Assembly (NCBI GenBank): GCA_963920635.1
Contig: OY987298.1
Span: 36,797,787-36,861,786, forward strand
Length of the DNA stretch: 64,000 nucleotides
DNA from: Pseudeuparius sepicola
Lineage: Eukaryota; Arthropoda; Insecta; Coleoptera; Anthribidae
Direction: 5' to 3'
Under the pieces are notes generated by a model. That model was given only the letters and a program-made list of their open reading frames with translations. It was not told the DNA's origin and did not search any database. A program made the translations under genes and the position numbers. This document shows positions 38,001-42,723 of the stretch, in pieces (positions within the stretch are counted from its first letter, which is position 1; the number at the start of each line of letters is the position of its first letter).

Positions 38001-41000
38001 AAAGTGCCAACTAACAAATAAAAACAATTTAAATTATTGGACCTTTCTCAACAAAGTCACTGCCTAAGATGATACATTTTCTGTGTGTTTCCTGTTGTGG
38101 CACACCAGCCACCTTAACTGATGCGGGCTTACTGACTGGCAGGTTTCTGTATTTTTTAGATTTAGTTCGATAATAGTGTGTGGAGCGGTTTTGATATACT
38201 CGATTTTTGACCCGTATAAAGTTCCAAATAAATTTAGTACCTAATTTGAGATGGTACAGATAAGAACACTCTATATATTTTGTATTGGACCTTTGCACAC
38301 CAACACCTTGTGTGGTCCTGTTGACCATTCAACTGTTTTGAGGGGATTCCATGGCACACTTGACTCGGCAGATGCCTTTAAAATTCCTATTTTGCTCAAC
38401 TTTGACACCCTGCAGAATGGAACTCCCTGTATATTTTTTGTTCAAATTTGGTATATGGGGGTTTTGGGATGTTCTGATTAACGCTGTGGAGTCAGATTTA
38501 AATAAAAAAATCGCTAAATGGTTTTCGTGAAAATTGGGGTACAAAATAAATCGCAGCTGGCCCTGGATTTGCATTTTGAAAATGGTAGGAAGGTCAAAAG
38601 AAGCGGCTTTTGAAGGCCTTTCAAACAATAAAAAAGTTTAGGCGATTATCTCCAAAAATGAAGAATTTACGAATTTGTACAGTTTTAAAGTTGGACACCC
38701 TGTATGTCGTAAGCACAAACGAACCCGTTTTCGTACTTCGGACTTTGTAATTCTTGTTGAAAAAGTTTCTCGCATTGTTACTACTGCCTCTTCTATTTTT
38801 CCTATTAATTGTTCTCTTGTATTTATTTCTTCGGTATAAACACTTTGCTTCATATGTCCCCAAACATAAAAATCCAACAACGGCGTAAGGTCTGGACTTC
38901 TAGCAGGCCATGGAATCGGCCCTCCCCTACCAATCCAGCGGTTTGGAAATCATTGATCGAGTAATTCGCGGATTTGGCGTTGATAATGGGAAATAATCCC
39001 TTCCTATTTGTACCTGACAAATCCGTAGGTTATCTACCTGTTCAACAACAATTGTGTTATTTTATGTCAATAGGTGAAATATCTTGCAACCTCATATATC
39101 CTTGGGAAGCCAACACTCCAGGCAAGTTTTTGCAAGAACTTGCACGTTTCATGTATTATAAAATATTCGGAAAAAATGGCCACGTATGTGCAACTGAATT
39201 TTTTTTTTGAGATTAACGTTCGGTTTTAGCCCTCCCATTTTTTTCTGACCGAATTTTTTCCAATTGTTTTCCCACATAATGTGTACTATTAGTGTAGGTA
39301 CCTACTCTAAATGGAGGAATAGACATAATTTGGAAAACTTGCTAGGCTTTTCAAAAATCTCTACAATTAGTGGCGCGGGACAGCGAAATTCTGAAAAACG
39401 GAAAAACTGAAATAACTTAAAAACCATTGCCTTTTGTATAATGGATTACTTATATGGGTCAATGAACTTCAAATGAGGTCCCCTATCACCCCTTAAAAGG
39501 AATACCTTTCATTACCAGTCACCCTGTATAGAAAAATTAGATATTTCAAATCGCGCTATCAAAAATGAAGTTTTTTTCCTCGCCCATAGAGAGTTCCTCA
39601 CTGTATGTATATAAAGGTGATTAGGAACAATCGAAATTTATACCTAAAGTAATTTACTACGAGCAAAAACTATTATGTATATCAACTTTTGGTAATTTTT
39701 TTCTTGTTTTTTTTTTCTTTATTTTGGTTATTTTATTTTGAAAAGAGAAAACAAATAATGAAAAATCATATTTTACAGATGTCATTCTAATTTTCAAACG
39801 AAATTCTGCGAACCTAATAAAACAACTTAAAAAATCTTAAAAATATACATAAATAGCGATAGATATATAAATTTTTAAACACAAAAGTGTTCTCCAGAAT
39901 TTTTTCTGGGGGGGCTATAGCCCCCGTCCCATGCCAAGCCACTGCATGTGTAAATTATTAAAAGCTGACCTTCTGCAATGCTGACCCTGGCTACCGGAGC
40001 AAATCTGACGTTTTGAATATTTCTGCATTATGTGGTTGTGCTGAATTCATTTGTTGTTTCACCTAATAAAGTTTGGCAGCCAGTTTATCTCTCTAGACTA
40101 CTTCTGTACTACTTATCAATTCGATGGGAGAACCCAGTAATGAACAAAAACCTTAAGAAATGAATATAAATAATTTGTGTACCATCTTCTTTAGGTGCTA
40201 CGTAGGTCCGGAGAGGACCCAATGGCGGAAGTGCAGCGATCGCTACTACCCTTACATGACTCACGAGGTAGACCGACTAGATACAGGTTCATGGGGTGGT
40301 GGTAGTAGTCATCACGTGTCGGCAGTACCACCACCGCATCCAGTCAGACCTGGAGCTAGACCTGACCGACCAGCAGCACCACCCCCACCTCCTCTACCAC
40401 CCGGACCAACACTGAACGAATATGAGCAGCAATTTGACAGTCAGTTCCTTGCACCACCCAAACCAGGTTAGTACCTATGAGATAGGGTGGATATTATGCA
40501 GTGAATGTCAAAACGGCGAATTTTGTAGTATACTGAAATTTTAGAATATTTCCATCCTTAAAATCCATCTTACTAGAATCAAATAGGTTAAAGAATATGG
40601 TCGCTGTTTTAAGATATTTTTTAAACCGAAATAACCACTTCTAACATACTGCAACACCCTATGTGCAGTCGTTCGATAATGCAGCGTCAAACGCATCTTT
40701 TTATATCCCAATATATCTTATGTAATTGGACATTATACCGCATAGTTGGTTAGTGTTTTTCTTTTGTTGATGTATATCTGTATATCCTTATTGTTTCACT
40801 TGCCACATATTTATTATAAATACAGGACAATTGTTTACGACTATCACAGCGATTTTCTCACTGCTCCACAAAAAAAAACTAAGAAACAAAAACGTTACAA
40901 TTTTGAACAGCAAGGTGACACTGAAAAAGTCATCTACATCCAACTAGGTATTAGCATTCCAATTTGTGAGTGTGAAGTCAAACTTACCAAACAGCAACAA

Positions 41001-42199
41001 CAGTTATTCAAATTGTAGAAAATATTCTCTTATTAGAGTTCTTGTATGATCTAATTGGTACTAATATCCAATTAAGTTTCCCTCGACCTACAAAATAAAT
41101 ATATATGATTTTCACATTTTCTGCCAATTTGATGATTTTTTTTGGTATTGAACGAAAAGTTGGTCATACGTGCCGATTTCTTTTTTAACATCACCTACTT
41201 GTGCAAAATTAACAATTTTTAGATTTTTTTACTTTCTTTTGTGGGGTGCAAAATAAGTCAGGAAATTGCCTTGTGGTATTTTCTGCAACTATTTTTGAGC
41301 ACCCAGTTATACAGCTTCTCAGTGCCATCAATTTTGCATAATTTGAGTTTATCTTTATTTTGCAAGACTACTCAATGGCACAACAAAAATTCCGCATCAC
41401 CTATAATAGGTGGCCAAAACTGCCATGTTTTTGTTTCTTAGCGTTTTTTTTTGTGTGGTGCAAAATATGCGAAGATATCACAGTGGTAGTCTTAAAAACA
41501 TCCTGTATACACAAACTAATATCATCTAGCAGATGCATCCAGATTTACCCTAATTGTAAATTGTTAAGGAAGCCCAGTCCTATTACACTTTTACGTAGAA
41601 TTTTAATTTATAGGTTAAAACAAATTTCATCTGGGGTCTGGAGGAAACAACTCTTTTTTGTTGGATCAAAAGTGGTTATTTAACTTGTATTTTTTTTTAT
41701 TTTAGGTGGTTTTATCCGACCGAGACACTGGCCAGTATCATATCTACATAAAGAAATGCCACCAAATACCACTGCCACTACTCCAGATCCCAAATTGATG
41801 AACACGTCCAGAGATAACCCACAATACGCAGCTATCCAAAACTTGATCAGCGTTATCAAGAACAATGATCTCAAGAACGTTCAGTACCATATAGCCAACG
41901 AATCAAATAAAGATGATGACATTTTGTTTGTAAAAATACCACTGCCTGTTAACTTTAATCCAACATCTATAGAGAAGCCAAAGTCAAAGAATGAATTTTC
42001 TAGCAATACATCGGTGAGCCTTCAACCTGTGTATGTAGATAAAGATGATCTCCAAAAGAAACGTTCTGCAAAGTCACTGCCGCTGCCAACCCAAGGTATT
42101 TCTCATAGGTCTGCACCACTTTATCGACGAGGATATGTTACTAGAACAAACCTTACAAGTGAGAGAAAGAGAAGGGAACAATCGACGCTTAAAATTTAA
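1917..42199 (+). CDS. Secreted multi-PAN/apple-domain protein, 15 coding exons (spliced)
   Basis: Join: 1917-2013, 12057-12195, 13976-14355, 16081-16251, 18571-18931, 27312-27754, 28197-28335, 28403-28572, 28637-28775, 30356-30564, 30628-30775, 33254-33465, 33525-33720, 40195-40466, 41706-42199. All introns are GT-AG, every phase matches, and the total is 3,570 nt (1,189 aa plus stop). Order: signal peptide (1-~24), PAN1 (~34-126), Gly/Tyr- and His/Tyr-rich low-complexity region (~127-400), YLPLPKP repeats (~430-510), PAN2 (~532-625), PAN3 (~635-730), PAN4 (~751-850), Cys-rich kringle/FN2-like module (~880-965), Pro-rich linker, basic tail. PAN domains bind protein or carbohydrate. No ZP domain, transmembrane helix or enzyme domain is visible, so this is probably an extracellular matrix or cuticle protein. 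I do not recognise a named orthologue. Introns are inflated by transposons. Confidence 0.85.
2014..2600. other. Start of intron 1, no feature recognised
   Basis: AT-rich intron sequence between exon 1 and the next fold-back. I see no gene or clear repeat structure in it. Confidence 0.5.
2601..3216. mobile_element. Fold-back element, about 0.6 kb
   Basis: The left arm begins aaaatccaaacgggatgatt and is mirrored by aatcattctgtttggaattt ending near 3216. Complementarity continues through the cctcctgagtg / cactcaggagg segment towards a loop near 2900. It lies in intron 1. Confidence 0.8.
3217..4556. other. Intron 1 sequence with AT microsatellite
   Basis: No gene seen. Contains a tatatt-type low-complexity run (about 4470-4512). 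The open frame 3768-4052 has no protein-like features. Confidence 0.4.
4557..5663. mobile_element. Composite fold-back: two inverted ~190-bp elements around a palindromic core
   Basis: 4558-4752 runs from TACAGGGTGGAAC to GAACACCCTGTA, a complete small element. Its inverted copy lies at 5473-5662. The ~720 bp between them is itself palindromic (for example the gacagacggttt motif near 5290 against aaaccgtctgtc near 4921). Open frames inside (4834-5094 minus, 5601-5807 plus) are judged non-coding. Confidence 0.8.
6144..7259. mobile_element. 1.1-kb fold-back element
   Basis: Ends TTGTACAGGGTGAGTC and GACTCACCCTGTACAA. Second internal pair: ctacagggtgacccaaaagt (about 6268) against acttttgggtcaccctgtaa (about 7121). 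The centre carries the ctaccgctttcaa / aaccgtttgc repeat family seen again near 21.6, 31.2, 58.4 and 61.8 kb. Open frames inside are treated as non-coding. Confidence 0.85.
7260..8277. other. Intron 1 sequence, no gene seen
   Basis: AT-rich, no recognisable coding or repeat structure beyond short low-complexity runs. Confidence 0.4.
8278..8996. mobile_element. 0.7-kb fold-back element, GTGTGTCCC ends
   Basis: gtgtgtcccaatttgatact at the left is mirrored by agtatcaaattgggacacac at the right. Arms include the ggcggtggtatttggatggg segment and its complement. The centre belongs to the aggcctactttgattttt family also near 10.8, 14.7, 44.2 and 52.3 kb. Confidence 0.8.
9786..11958. mobile_element. 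hAT-like element with 8-bp target duplication
   Basis: The right end ...CTTAATCCGCCACTG is mirrored by the left GTGGCCGGATTAA. CCAGTACC lies on both sides (9778-9785 and 11959-11966), as expected for an 8-bp hAT duplication. Both ends carry ggcctRggggcggcaaact internally. The interior hosts a nested fold-back (10608-11247). No intact transposase. A (att)n microsatellite lies near 11868-11896. It sits 90 nt before exon 2. Confidence 0.78.
10608..11247. mobile_element. Nested fold-back between direct and inverted flanking repeats
   Basis: ATACAGGATGGACCCAGAT is mirrored by atctgggtccattctgt. Outside it, 10521-10607 is repeated directly at about 11253-11335 (cgcgaRattttcgtgtgtaa...). Further out, 10420-10525 is inverted at about 11325-11465. 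This layering implies several rearrangement steps inside the hAT-like element. Confidence 0.7.
12057..12195 (+). CDS. Exon 2: PAN1, first half
   Basis: The acceptor TTGTTACAG and donor TACAG|GTAATC enclose 139 nt, phase 1 to 2. It encodes CFRRAVAGKR...CETLEQCQREC...FTCEGFNYR, the N-terminal half of a PAN/apple domain with cysteines at residues 34, 55, 61, 65 and 73. Exons 7 and 9 have identical length and phase. A hAT-like element ends about 90 nt upstream of its acceptor. Confidence 0.88.
12196..13975. other. Intron 2 with a cluster of gaccgtatRta motifs and small palindromes
   Basis: 12940-13640 holds many degenerate copies of (a)gaccgtatgta / ggactagt in both orientations. It is interrupted by a 200-bp fold-back (13101-13303), a near-perfect 33-bp palindrome centred at about 13424 (tacctccgatcaa...ttgatcggaggta), and a snap-back hairpin at 13541-13592. 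No coding sequence is seen. Confidence 0.6.
13541..13592. repeat. Snap-back hairpin, CATTGAGTAAAAGAATATAT
   Basis: cattgagtaaaagaatatat is mirrored by atatattcttttactcaatg. Related hairpins lie at 48346-48440. Confidence 0.8.
13976..14355 (+). CDS. Exon 3: PAN1 second half and Gly/Tyr-rich region
   Basis: 380 nt, phase 2 to 1. It starts LDPTGRGKGECELLD, completing PAN1 with cysteines at residues 90 and 126. It then runs into a Gly-rich, Tyr-punctuated stretch (units like GGGGGRYG and GGGYYG) and a run of prolines. It is strikingly GC-rich against its AT-rich introns, which creates long overlapping open frames on both strands that are not genes. Gly/Tyr repeats of this kind are typical of structural extracellular or cuticular proteins. 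Confidence 0.85.
14356..15220. other. Intron 3, repeat-derived AT-rich sequence
   Basis: Contains degenerate members of the ctactttgatttt repeat family (about 14600-14970). No gene seen. Confidence 0.4.
15221..15657. mobile_element. hAT-like element interrupted by a second hAT-like element
   Basis: Outer ends CAGTGGCGTAG and CTACGCCACTG, flanks cgtaacaa / catcacaa (6 of 8 match). The inner element 15239-15502 (CAGTGGCGGATC...GATCCGCCACTG) has an exact 8-bp duplication GAGTCGAA on both sides. A run of 12 C sits at 15474-15485. Confidence 0.82.
16081..16251 (+). CDS. Exon 4: Arg/Asp/Pro-rich linker
   Basis: 171 nt, phase 1 to 1, between acceptor TTTGTTTCCAG and donor GGAG|GTAAAT. It encodes DRRRPIDFGGPGLRRPGER... 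with alternating basic and acidic residues (DRRHDYDDEYRP) and no cysteines. It joins in frame to exons 3 and 5. Confidence 0.8.
16252..18570. other. Intron 4 with a GC-rich island and a ribozyme-like motif
   Basis: Mostly AT-rich sequence with no gene. 17495-17600 is conspicuously GC-rich (cgatgcggcccggcggtttc). It has a 43-codon frame on + and a short one on -, but no support for either. A hammerhead-like motif lies at 18134-18167. Confidence 0.4.
18134..18167 (+). ncRNA. Hammerhead-ribozyme-like motif
   Basis: CTGATGA (18134-18140), a GGC...GCC helix, GAAA (18156-18159), then ACGTACGT (self-complementary) and C. This matches the hammerhead order core, helix II, core, helix III, cleavage nucleotide. 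One extra U lies between CTGATGA and helix II, and the first helix I pair is C-C, so this may be inactive. Confidence 0.4.
18571..18931 (+). CDS. Exon 5: His/Tyr-rich low-complexity region
   Basis: 361 nt, phase 1 to 2, after acceptor TTTGTTTTGCAG and ending ACAG|GTACAA. The protein is rich in His, Tyr, Gly and Asp (HHSQHSQHHYESNERYHYKY, then SYGGSYGNFGRP). It has a short proline cluster and no cysteines. Reading past the donor stays open for about 24 codons, but exon 6 joins in frame and carries on the same composition, so the spliced form is preferred. Confidence 0.8.
18932..19374. other. Start of intron 5
   Basis: No supported gene. Two splice-bounded segments (19054-19076 and 19216-19254) were considered as microexons and not accepted. 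Confidence 0.35.
19482..19515 (-). ncRNA. Hammerhead-like motif, left arm copy
   Basis: On the minus strand: CTGATGA, a six-pair helix (GTAACT...AGTTAC), GAAA, then ACCGGT and A. Helix III is self-complementary, as in dimer-forming type I hammerheads. The same extra U follows CTGATGA. Confidence 0.42.
19795..19829 (+). ncRNA. Hammerhead-like motif, right arm copy
   Basis: CTGATGA (19795-19801), helix GTAAC...GGTAC with one mismatch, GAAA (19820-19823), ACCGGT, A. Helix I here has GC-rich pairs (AGC with GCT) next to the core. Otherwise the same as the left arm copy. Confidence 0.42.
20484..20957. mobile_element. 0.47-kb fold-back with an internal direct duplication
   Basis: TACAGGGTGTTTCTA is mirrored by TAGAAACACCCTGTA. 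Arms include ccaaaatattttacagggag. Inside, cataaatgtcattccatgag... (20598-20681) is repeated without visible change at 20735-20818. Confidence 0.85.
21322..22003. mobile_element. 0.68-kb fold-back element, TACAGGGTGAGTC ends
   Basis: TACAGGGTGAGTCATTAGTA is mirrored by tactaatgactcaccctgt. Arms are strongly complementary (tatattttggaccaaaatat). The interior shares segments with the 30957-32008 element. Confidence 0.85.
22041..23000. mobile_element. 0.96-kb fold-back enclosing a small fold-back and a 5S-like segment
   Basis: tggcattgccacgaaagcct is mirrored by aggctttcgtagcaatacca. Inside, 22135-22260 is a second palindrome (aggcactgaagttc...gaacttcagtgcc), and 22316-22378 resembles 5S rRNA on the minus strand. 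A diverged relative of the right flank lies near 32420-32550. Confidence 0.78.
22316..22378 (-). pseudogene. 5S rRNA-like segment (SINE-type head or pseudogene)
   Basis: Minus strand: gcgatcgtcaaagtcaagca, then acgccgcgcg, then catggacgggtgatcccgt. These resemble 5S boxes A and C (GATCACCGAAGTTAAGCA..., TTGGATGGGTGACC). The first part of 5S is not recognisable. No clear Pol III terminator was checked. Confidence 0.4.
23001..24063. other. Intron 5 sequence between elements
   Basis: No gene seen. 23545-23720 (ccctgtatctcgagaacgaa ... taccctgtacc) is a diverged relative of 57370-57485. Confidence 0.35.
24931..25524 (-). CDS. THAP-domain protein, possibly truncated
   Basis: 197 codons from ATG. 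The THAP C2CH finger lies near the N-terminus: C15-x4-C20 and C67-x2-H70, with the FP pair at 41-42, RRLWC at 48-52 and KKIYVCEEHF at 62-71. THAP domains bind DNA. They occur in P-element transposases and in transcription regulators. Residues 100-155 are polar and Ser/Asn-rich. The last ~40 residues are hydrophobic and Phe-rich and probably read-through of AT-rich DNA, so the true C-terminus may be spliced or lost. It lies inside a TIR-bounded element in intron 5 of the PAN gene, antisense to it. A 165-bp tandem repeat abuts its start. Confidence 0.6.
   Translation of the reverse strand: MWPNMSSPGAYKYRCAALHCKNIYYWPVTNISYRNKRFFTFPANTDRRRLWCDIMHLNYSDKKIYVCEEHFHMESFTSSDKVRLQARLVRFAKPFFENVDLLASASSRNEHSYAEIIHSKSNLSSQDSNINNDTVVETIIEIQQSPVSFEPAPFFIFKRFCLQEFIFTRVHFFFVYFIECIKVFRSYNFVFLFSLST
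25538..25867. repeat. 165-bp tandem duplication upstream of the THAP ORF
   Basis: tataaaatcttaggtacaag begins at 25538 and again at 25703. The two units match through ctcctat(a/c)ggcattcgcc to cctaaaaat with few differences. Being directly 5' of the minus-strand ORF, it may hold promoter elements. Confidence 0.9.
26548..26632. repeat. ~42-bp direct duplication
   Basis: atttctgtgctaggaaaagt...cgttgacat is followed at once by atttctgtgcaaggaaaagt...cgttgacat, differing at a few bases. Confidence 0.85.
27312..27754 (+). CDS. Exon 6: YLPLPKP proline repeats
   Basis: 443 nt, phase 2 to 1 (acceptor AAATTCCAG, donor GATG|GTGAGT). It begins RYDFDRRNFYLPVKPE, has a CC pair (SNCCKGPPP), and then five units of the form (S/D/G)YLPLPKPP with spacers of 5-9 residues. 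Such Tyr-Leu-Pro arrays suggest a structural, possibly cross-linkable matrix segment (inference). The acceptor is only 24 nt from the end of the THAP-bearing transposon. Confidence 0.85.
28197..28335 (+). CDS. Exon 7: PAN2, first half
   Basis: 139 nt, phase 1 to 2. It encodes ECSLRSAAGFRLHKG...YECELLCFREKEFPCASYAYR. The C...C-x3-C...C...Y(R) pattern matches PAN1, and the splice site falls at the same place, within the Tyr-Arg pair. Confidence 0.88.
28403..28572 (+). CDS. Exon 8: PAN2, second half
   Basis: 170 nt, phase 2 to 1, after a 67-nt intron. It encodes YTVTLSTPSDNCYLSNRNYKE...NTCDEPIALGRDD, the usual C-terminal half of a PAN domain with the NCYLS-type cysteine and a final cysteine. 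Confidence 0.88.
28637..28775 (+). CDS. Exon 9: PAN3, first half
   Basis: 139 nt, phase 1 to 2, after a 64-nt intron. It encodes ECFWRVRSGLRLDHK...VECQIQCLTSARFTCRAFSFR. Same architecture as exons 2 and 7. The donor is TTTAG|GTAAGG. Confidence 0.88.
29190..29385 (+). pseudogene. Broken transposon ORF fragment
   Basis: Conceptual reading gives CVLCEKENTGKK...VNGREELIDAS..., with a frame break near 29290. It has CxxC zinc-binding character. No family assigned; it looks like debris of a coding transposon. Confidence 0.35.
29727..29990 (-). pseudogene. Transposon-type CxxC protein fragment
   Basis: Minus strand: KLEEVKL..IICGSENYKG, then VQLYRVCEKERAEKFLLATR, then FQDEVFIR...VFAADVLYH, stop. 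The pattern resembles an uncharacterised repeat-encoded arthropod protein with a CxxC...(Y/L)YH(K/S) module. A partial inverted copy (29440-29520) shares GTGNGQKKHSH...KLEEVKL. Confidence 0.4.
30356..30564 (+). CDS. Exon 10: PAN3, second half
   Basis: 209 nt, phase 2 to 1. It encodes YGSPVIGGAIDNCQLTDWPY...GHGCEPHHFSIRGKPPG. The NC and GC cysteines complete PAN3. The acceptor AATTTGTTTAG lies 35 nt from the right end of a 1.5-kb fold-back element that fills intron 9. Confidence 0.85.
30628..30775 (+). CDS. Exon 11: PAN4, first half
   Basis: 148 nt, phase 1 to 2. It encodes LCYVGFGSPARLLPQAARK...DCKAKCSNLREGTLFQCMSFSY. It is three codons longer than the 139-nt exons but has the same phase and the same break point after F-S-Y. 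Confidence 0.85.
30776..30956. other. Start of intron 11
   Basis: Short AT-rich stretch with no feature seen. Confidence 0.4.
30957..32008. mobile_element. 1.05-kb fold-back in intron 11, left end lost
   Basis: caggtaggggacgtcaaaat and gaactgaaatttggcactgc pair with the right arm, which ends CGGACACCCTGTA. The left TACAGGGTG terminus is missing. The interior carries two tandem-like copies of the cacctgttgacttcaatatt segment (31160, 31280). Confidence 0.8.
32009..33253. other. Rest of intron 11
   Basis: No gene seen. Contains a diverged copy (32420-32550) of the right flank of the 22-kb element, and AT-rich unique sequence. Confidence 0.4.
33254..33465 (+). CDS. Exon 12: PAN4, second half
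   Basis: 212 nt, phase 2 to 1 (acceptor GCTTCTAG, donor CTAG|GTACAA). It encodes NSGPKSQPNCLLSDILQRD...NYLPECVALANEP, then a His-rich stretch (HHNHIDHH). The two cysteines complete PAN4. Confidence 0.85.
33525..33720 (+). CDS. Exon 13: Cys-rich module, main part
   Basis: 196 nt, phase 1 to 2, after a 59-nt intron. It encodes GWPCKRGHLCQENREAGFWF, then C, a DYCC pair and HQCGYSNGYPYPW. Six cysteines sit within about 45 residues and Trp/Tyr are frequent. With exon 14 it ends PWCYVG..QWRKC, reminiscent of the C-terminal motif of kringle or fibronectin type II folds. No family is assigned. Confidence 0.87.
33721..35746. other. Start of intron 13, palindromes and repeat fragments
   Basis: No gene supported. 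34523-34562 is a palindrome (ttgcactagtgcaattaccg and complement). 34940-35200 carries ggaaatttttctag / gataaaatttccggcacta motifs related to the repeats at 62.9-63.9 kb. Confidence 0.4.
35794..36658. mobile_element. hAT-like element, internal-deletion derivative
   Basis: TIRs CAGGGGCGTGCAGT and ACTGCACGCCCCTG, flanked by GTGATAGG and GTAATAGG (7 of 8). The empty site gtgataggggacc survives in the opposite fold-back arm (near 39487). A short frame near 36303-36464 reads FADKLQLITKGRAKPA, resembling the N-terminal region of ZMYM1-like hAT transposases. The rest of the transposase is missing. Confidence 0.85.
37446..38704. mobile_element. 1.26-kb fold-back nested in a larger one
   Basis: TACAGGGTGTCCAACTTTAA is mirrored by ttaaagttggacaccctgta. 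Arms share caaatccagggcc/ggccctggatttg and the gttgaatggtcaacaggacc segment. Open frames inside (38029-38328, 38251-38481, 38329-38628) are palindrome artefacts. Confidence 0.87.
38705..38946 (-). pseudogene. Tc1/mariner-type transposase C-terminal fragment
   Basis: Minus strand conceptual translation gives NRWIGRGGPIPWPARSPDLT, then LDFYVWGHMK and a helical segment ending RLCLRHTG. The W-P-x-R-S-P-D-L-x-P-L-D-F-Y/F-x-W-G motif is diagnostic of the last catalytic Asp region of IS630/Tc1/mariner DDE transposases. The protein is cut off at the TACAGGGTGTCC end of the adjoining fold-back. It lacks everything upstream. Confidence 0.8.
39529..40194. other. End of intron 13
   Basis: No gene seen. 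39908-39950 (ggggggctatagcccccgtc...gccactgcatg) is a solitary hAT-like end related to 15440-15502. Confidence 0.4.
40195..40466 (+). CDS. Exon 14: end of Cys-rich module and Pro-rich linker
   Basis: 272 nt, phase 2 to 1, after a 6.5-kb repeat-filled intron (acceptor TTCTTTAG, donor CCAG|GTTAGT). It encodes CYVGPERTQWRKCSDRYYPY, closing the Cys-rich module, then a Ser/Gly/His patch and a proline-rich linker. It joins in frame to exon 15. Confidence 0.87.
40826..41018 (+). CDS. Candidate alternative exon 14b (internal to 40947, or terminal to 41018)
   Basis: The acceptor TAAATACAG opens a frame TIVYDYHSDFLTAPQKKTKK..., which reaches a donor CTAG|GTATTA at 40947 or reads on to a stop at 41018 (ending QQQQLFKL). 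Entry phase is 2 and exit phase 1, so it fits exon 13 upstream and exon 15 downstream but not after exon 14. An AATAAA lies 76 nt after the stop. It could be a mutually exclusive cassette exon or an alternative last exon. The other frame is also open to a TAG at the donor, so the frame choice is not certain. Confidence 0.45.
41094..41099 (+). terminator. AATAAA poly(A) signal after candidate exon 14b
   Basis: An exact AATAAA lies 76 nt downstream of the stop at 41018, which supports use of 14b as a terminal exon. AT-rich DNA makes chance matches common. Confidence 0.4.
41706..42199 (+). CDS. Exon 15: terminal coding exon
   Basis: 494 nt, in phase 1 (acceptor TTTTATTTTAG), stop TAA. It encodes GGFIRPRHWPVSYLHKEMPP..., then a polar segment with a possible amphipathic stretch (QYAAIQNLISVIKNNDLKNV) and a basic tail with dibasic sites (KKRSAKS, RKRREQ). 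No domain is recognised. There are no cysteines, unlike the modules upstream. Confidence 0.87.
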
Positions 42200-42723
42200 T
42201 TCAAAAAAGGTTGAGAGTATAAAATTTATGTAATTAGTGCTTCTAATTCCAAACAAATAGGTAAAATACAAGATTGTGAACTTACTGCCCTCGTCGAGCA
42301 TCTCTAATCGTTGGCATAAATTAGGTGTAGTTTTTGATATGCTGCTTGGATTATTATGTTAATTTCTAAGATGCAGTGTTGAAGTAAATGCCTGGAATGC
42401 CAAATTGGTGTTCCAATATGTAATCCCTTACAAAGTTTCTGTATATTTTTTAAATGTGGAAGTAAAAATGTAATGCTGTGTAAATATATAATATTTTCAT
42501 GGCTCAATTGCTTTTTGGAACACCAAATCCCAAACGACGAGGCTCGAAAATGCTTTCCAGGAGTTCTTTGAATTGGTAATTTCCACTTCCAAGAGTGGGA
42601 ATTGTTGACTATGCCATTAACTACCTATATGATTTAGCCTTTTAGAATTTTTAGATACAAGTGTCAATCAATTTAAATAGATACAATTTTTATGAAATAT
42701 AAGTAGAGATGTTATGCAATAAA
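42200..42723 (+). terminator. 3' UTR and poly(A) signal of the PAN-domain gene
   Basis: AATAAA at 42718-42723 is followed by a T-rich downstream stretch (near 42748). It is the first exact hexamer after the stop, giving a 3' UTR of about 530 nt. Confidence 0.6.

Larger units (their letters stand above)
35747..39528. mobile_element. 3.8-kb fold-back with nested elements
   Basis: TACAGGGTGACTGGTAATGA is mirrored by tcattaccagtcaccctgta. The arms are interrupted on the left by a hAT-like element (35794-36658). The loop contains another fold-back (37446-38704) and a transposase fragment. Arms also share gtagataacctacggatttg or its complement. It accounts for most of intron 13. Confidence 0.88.
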
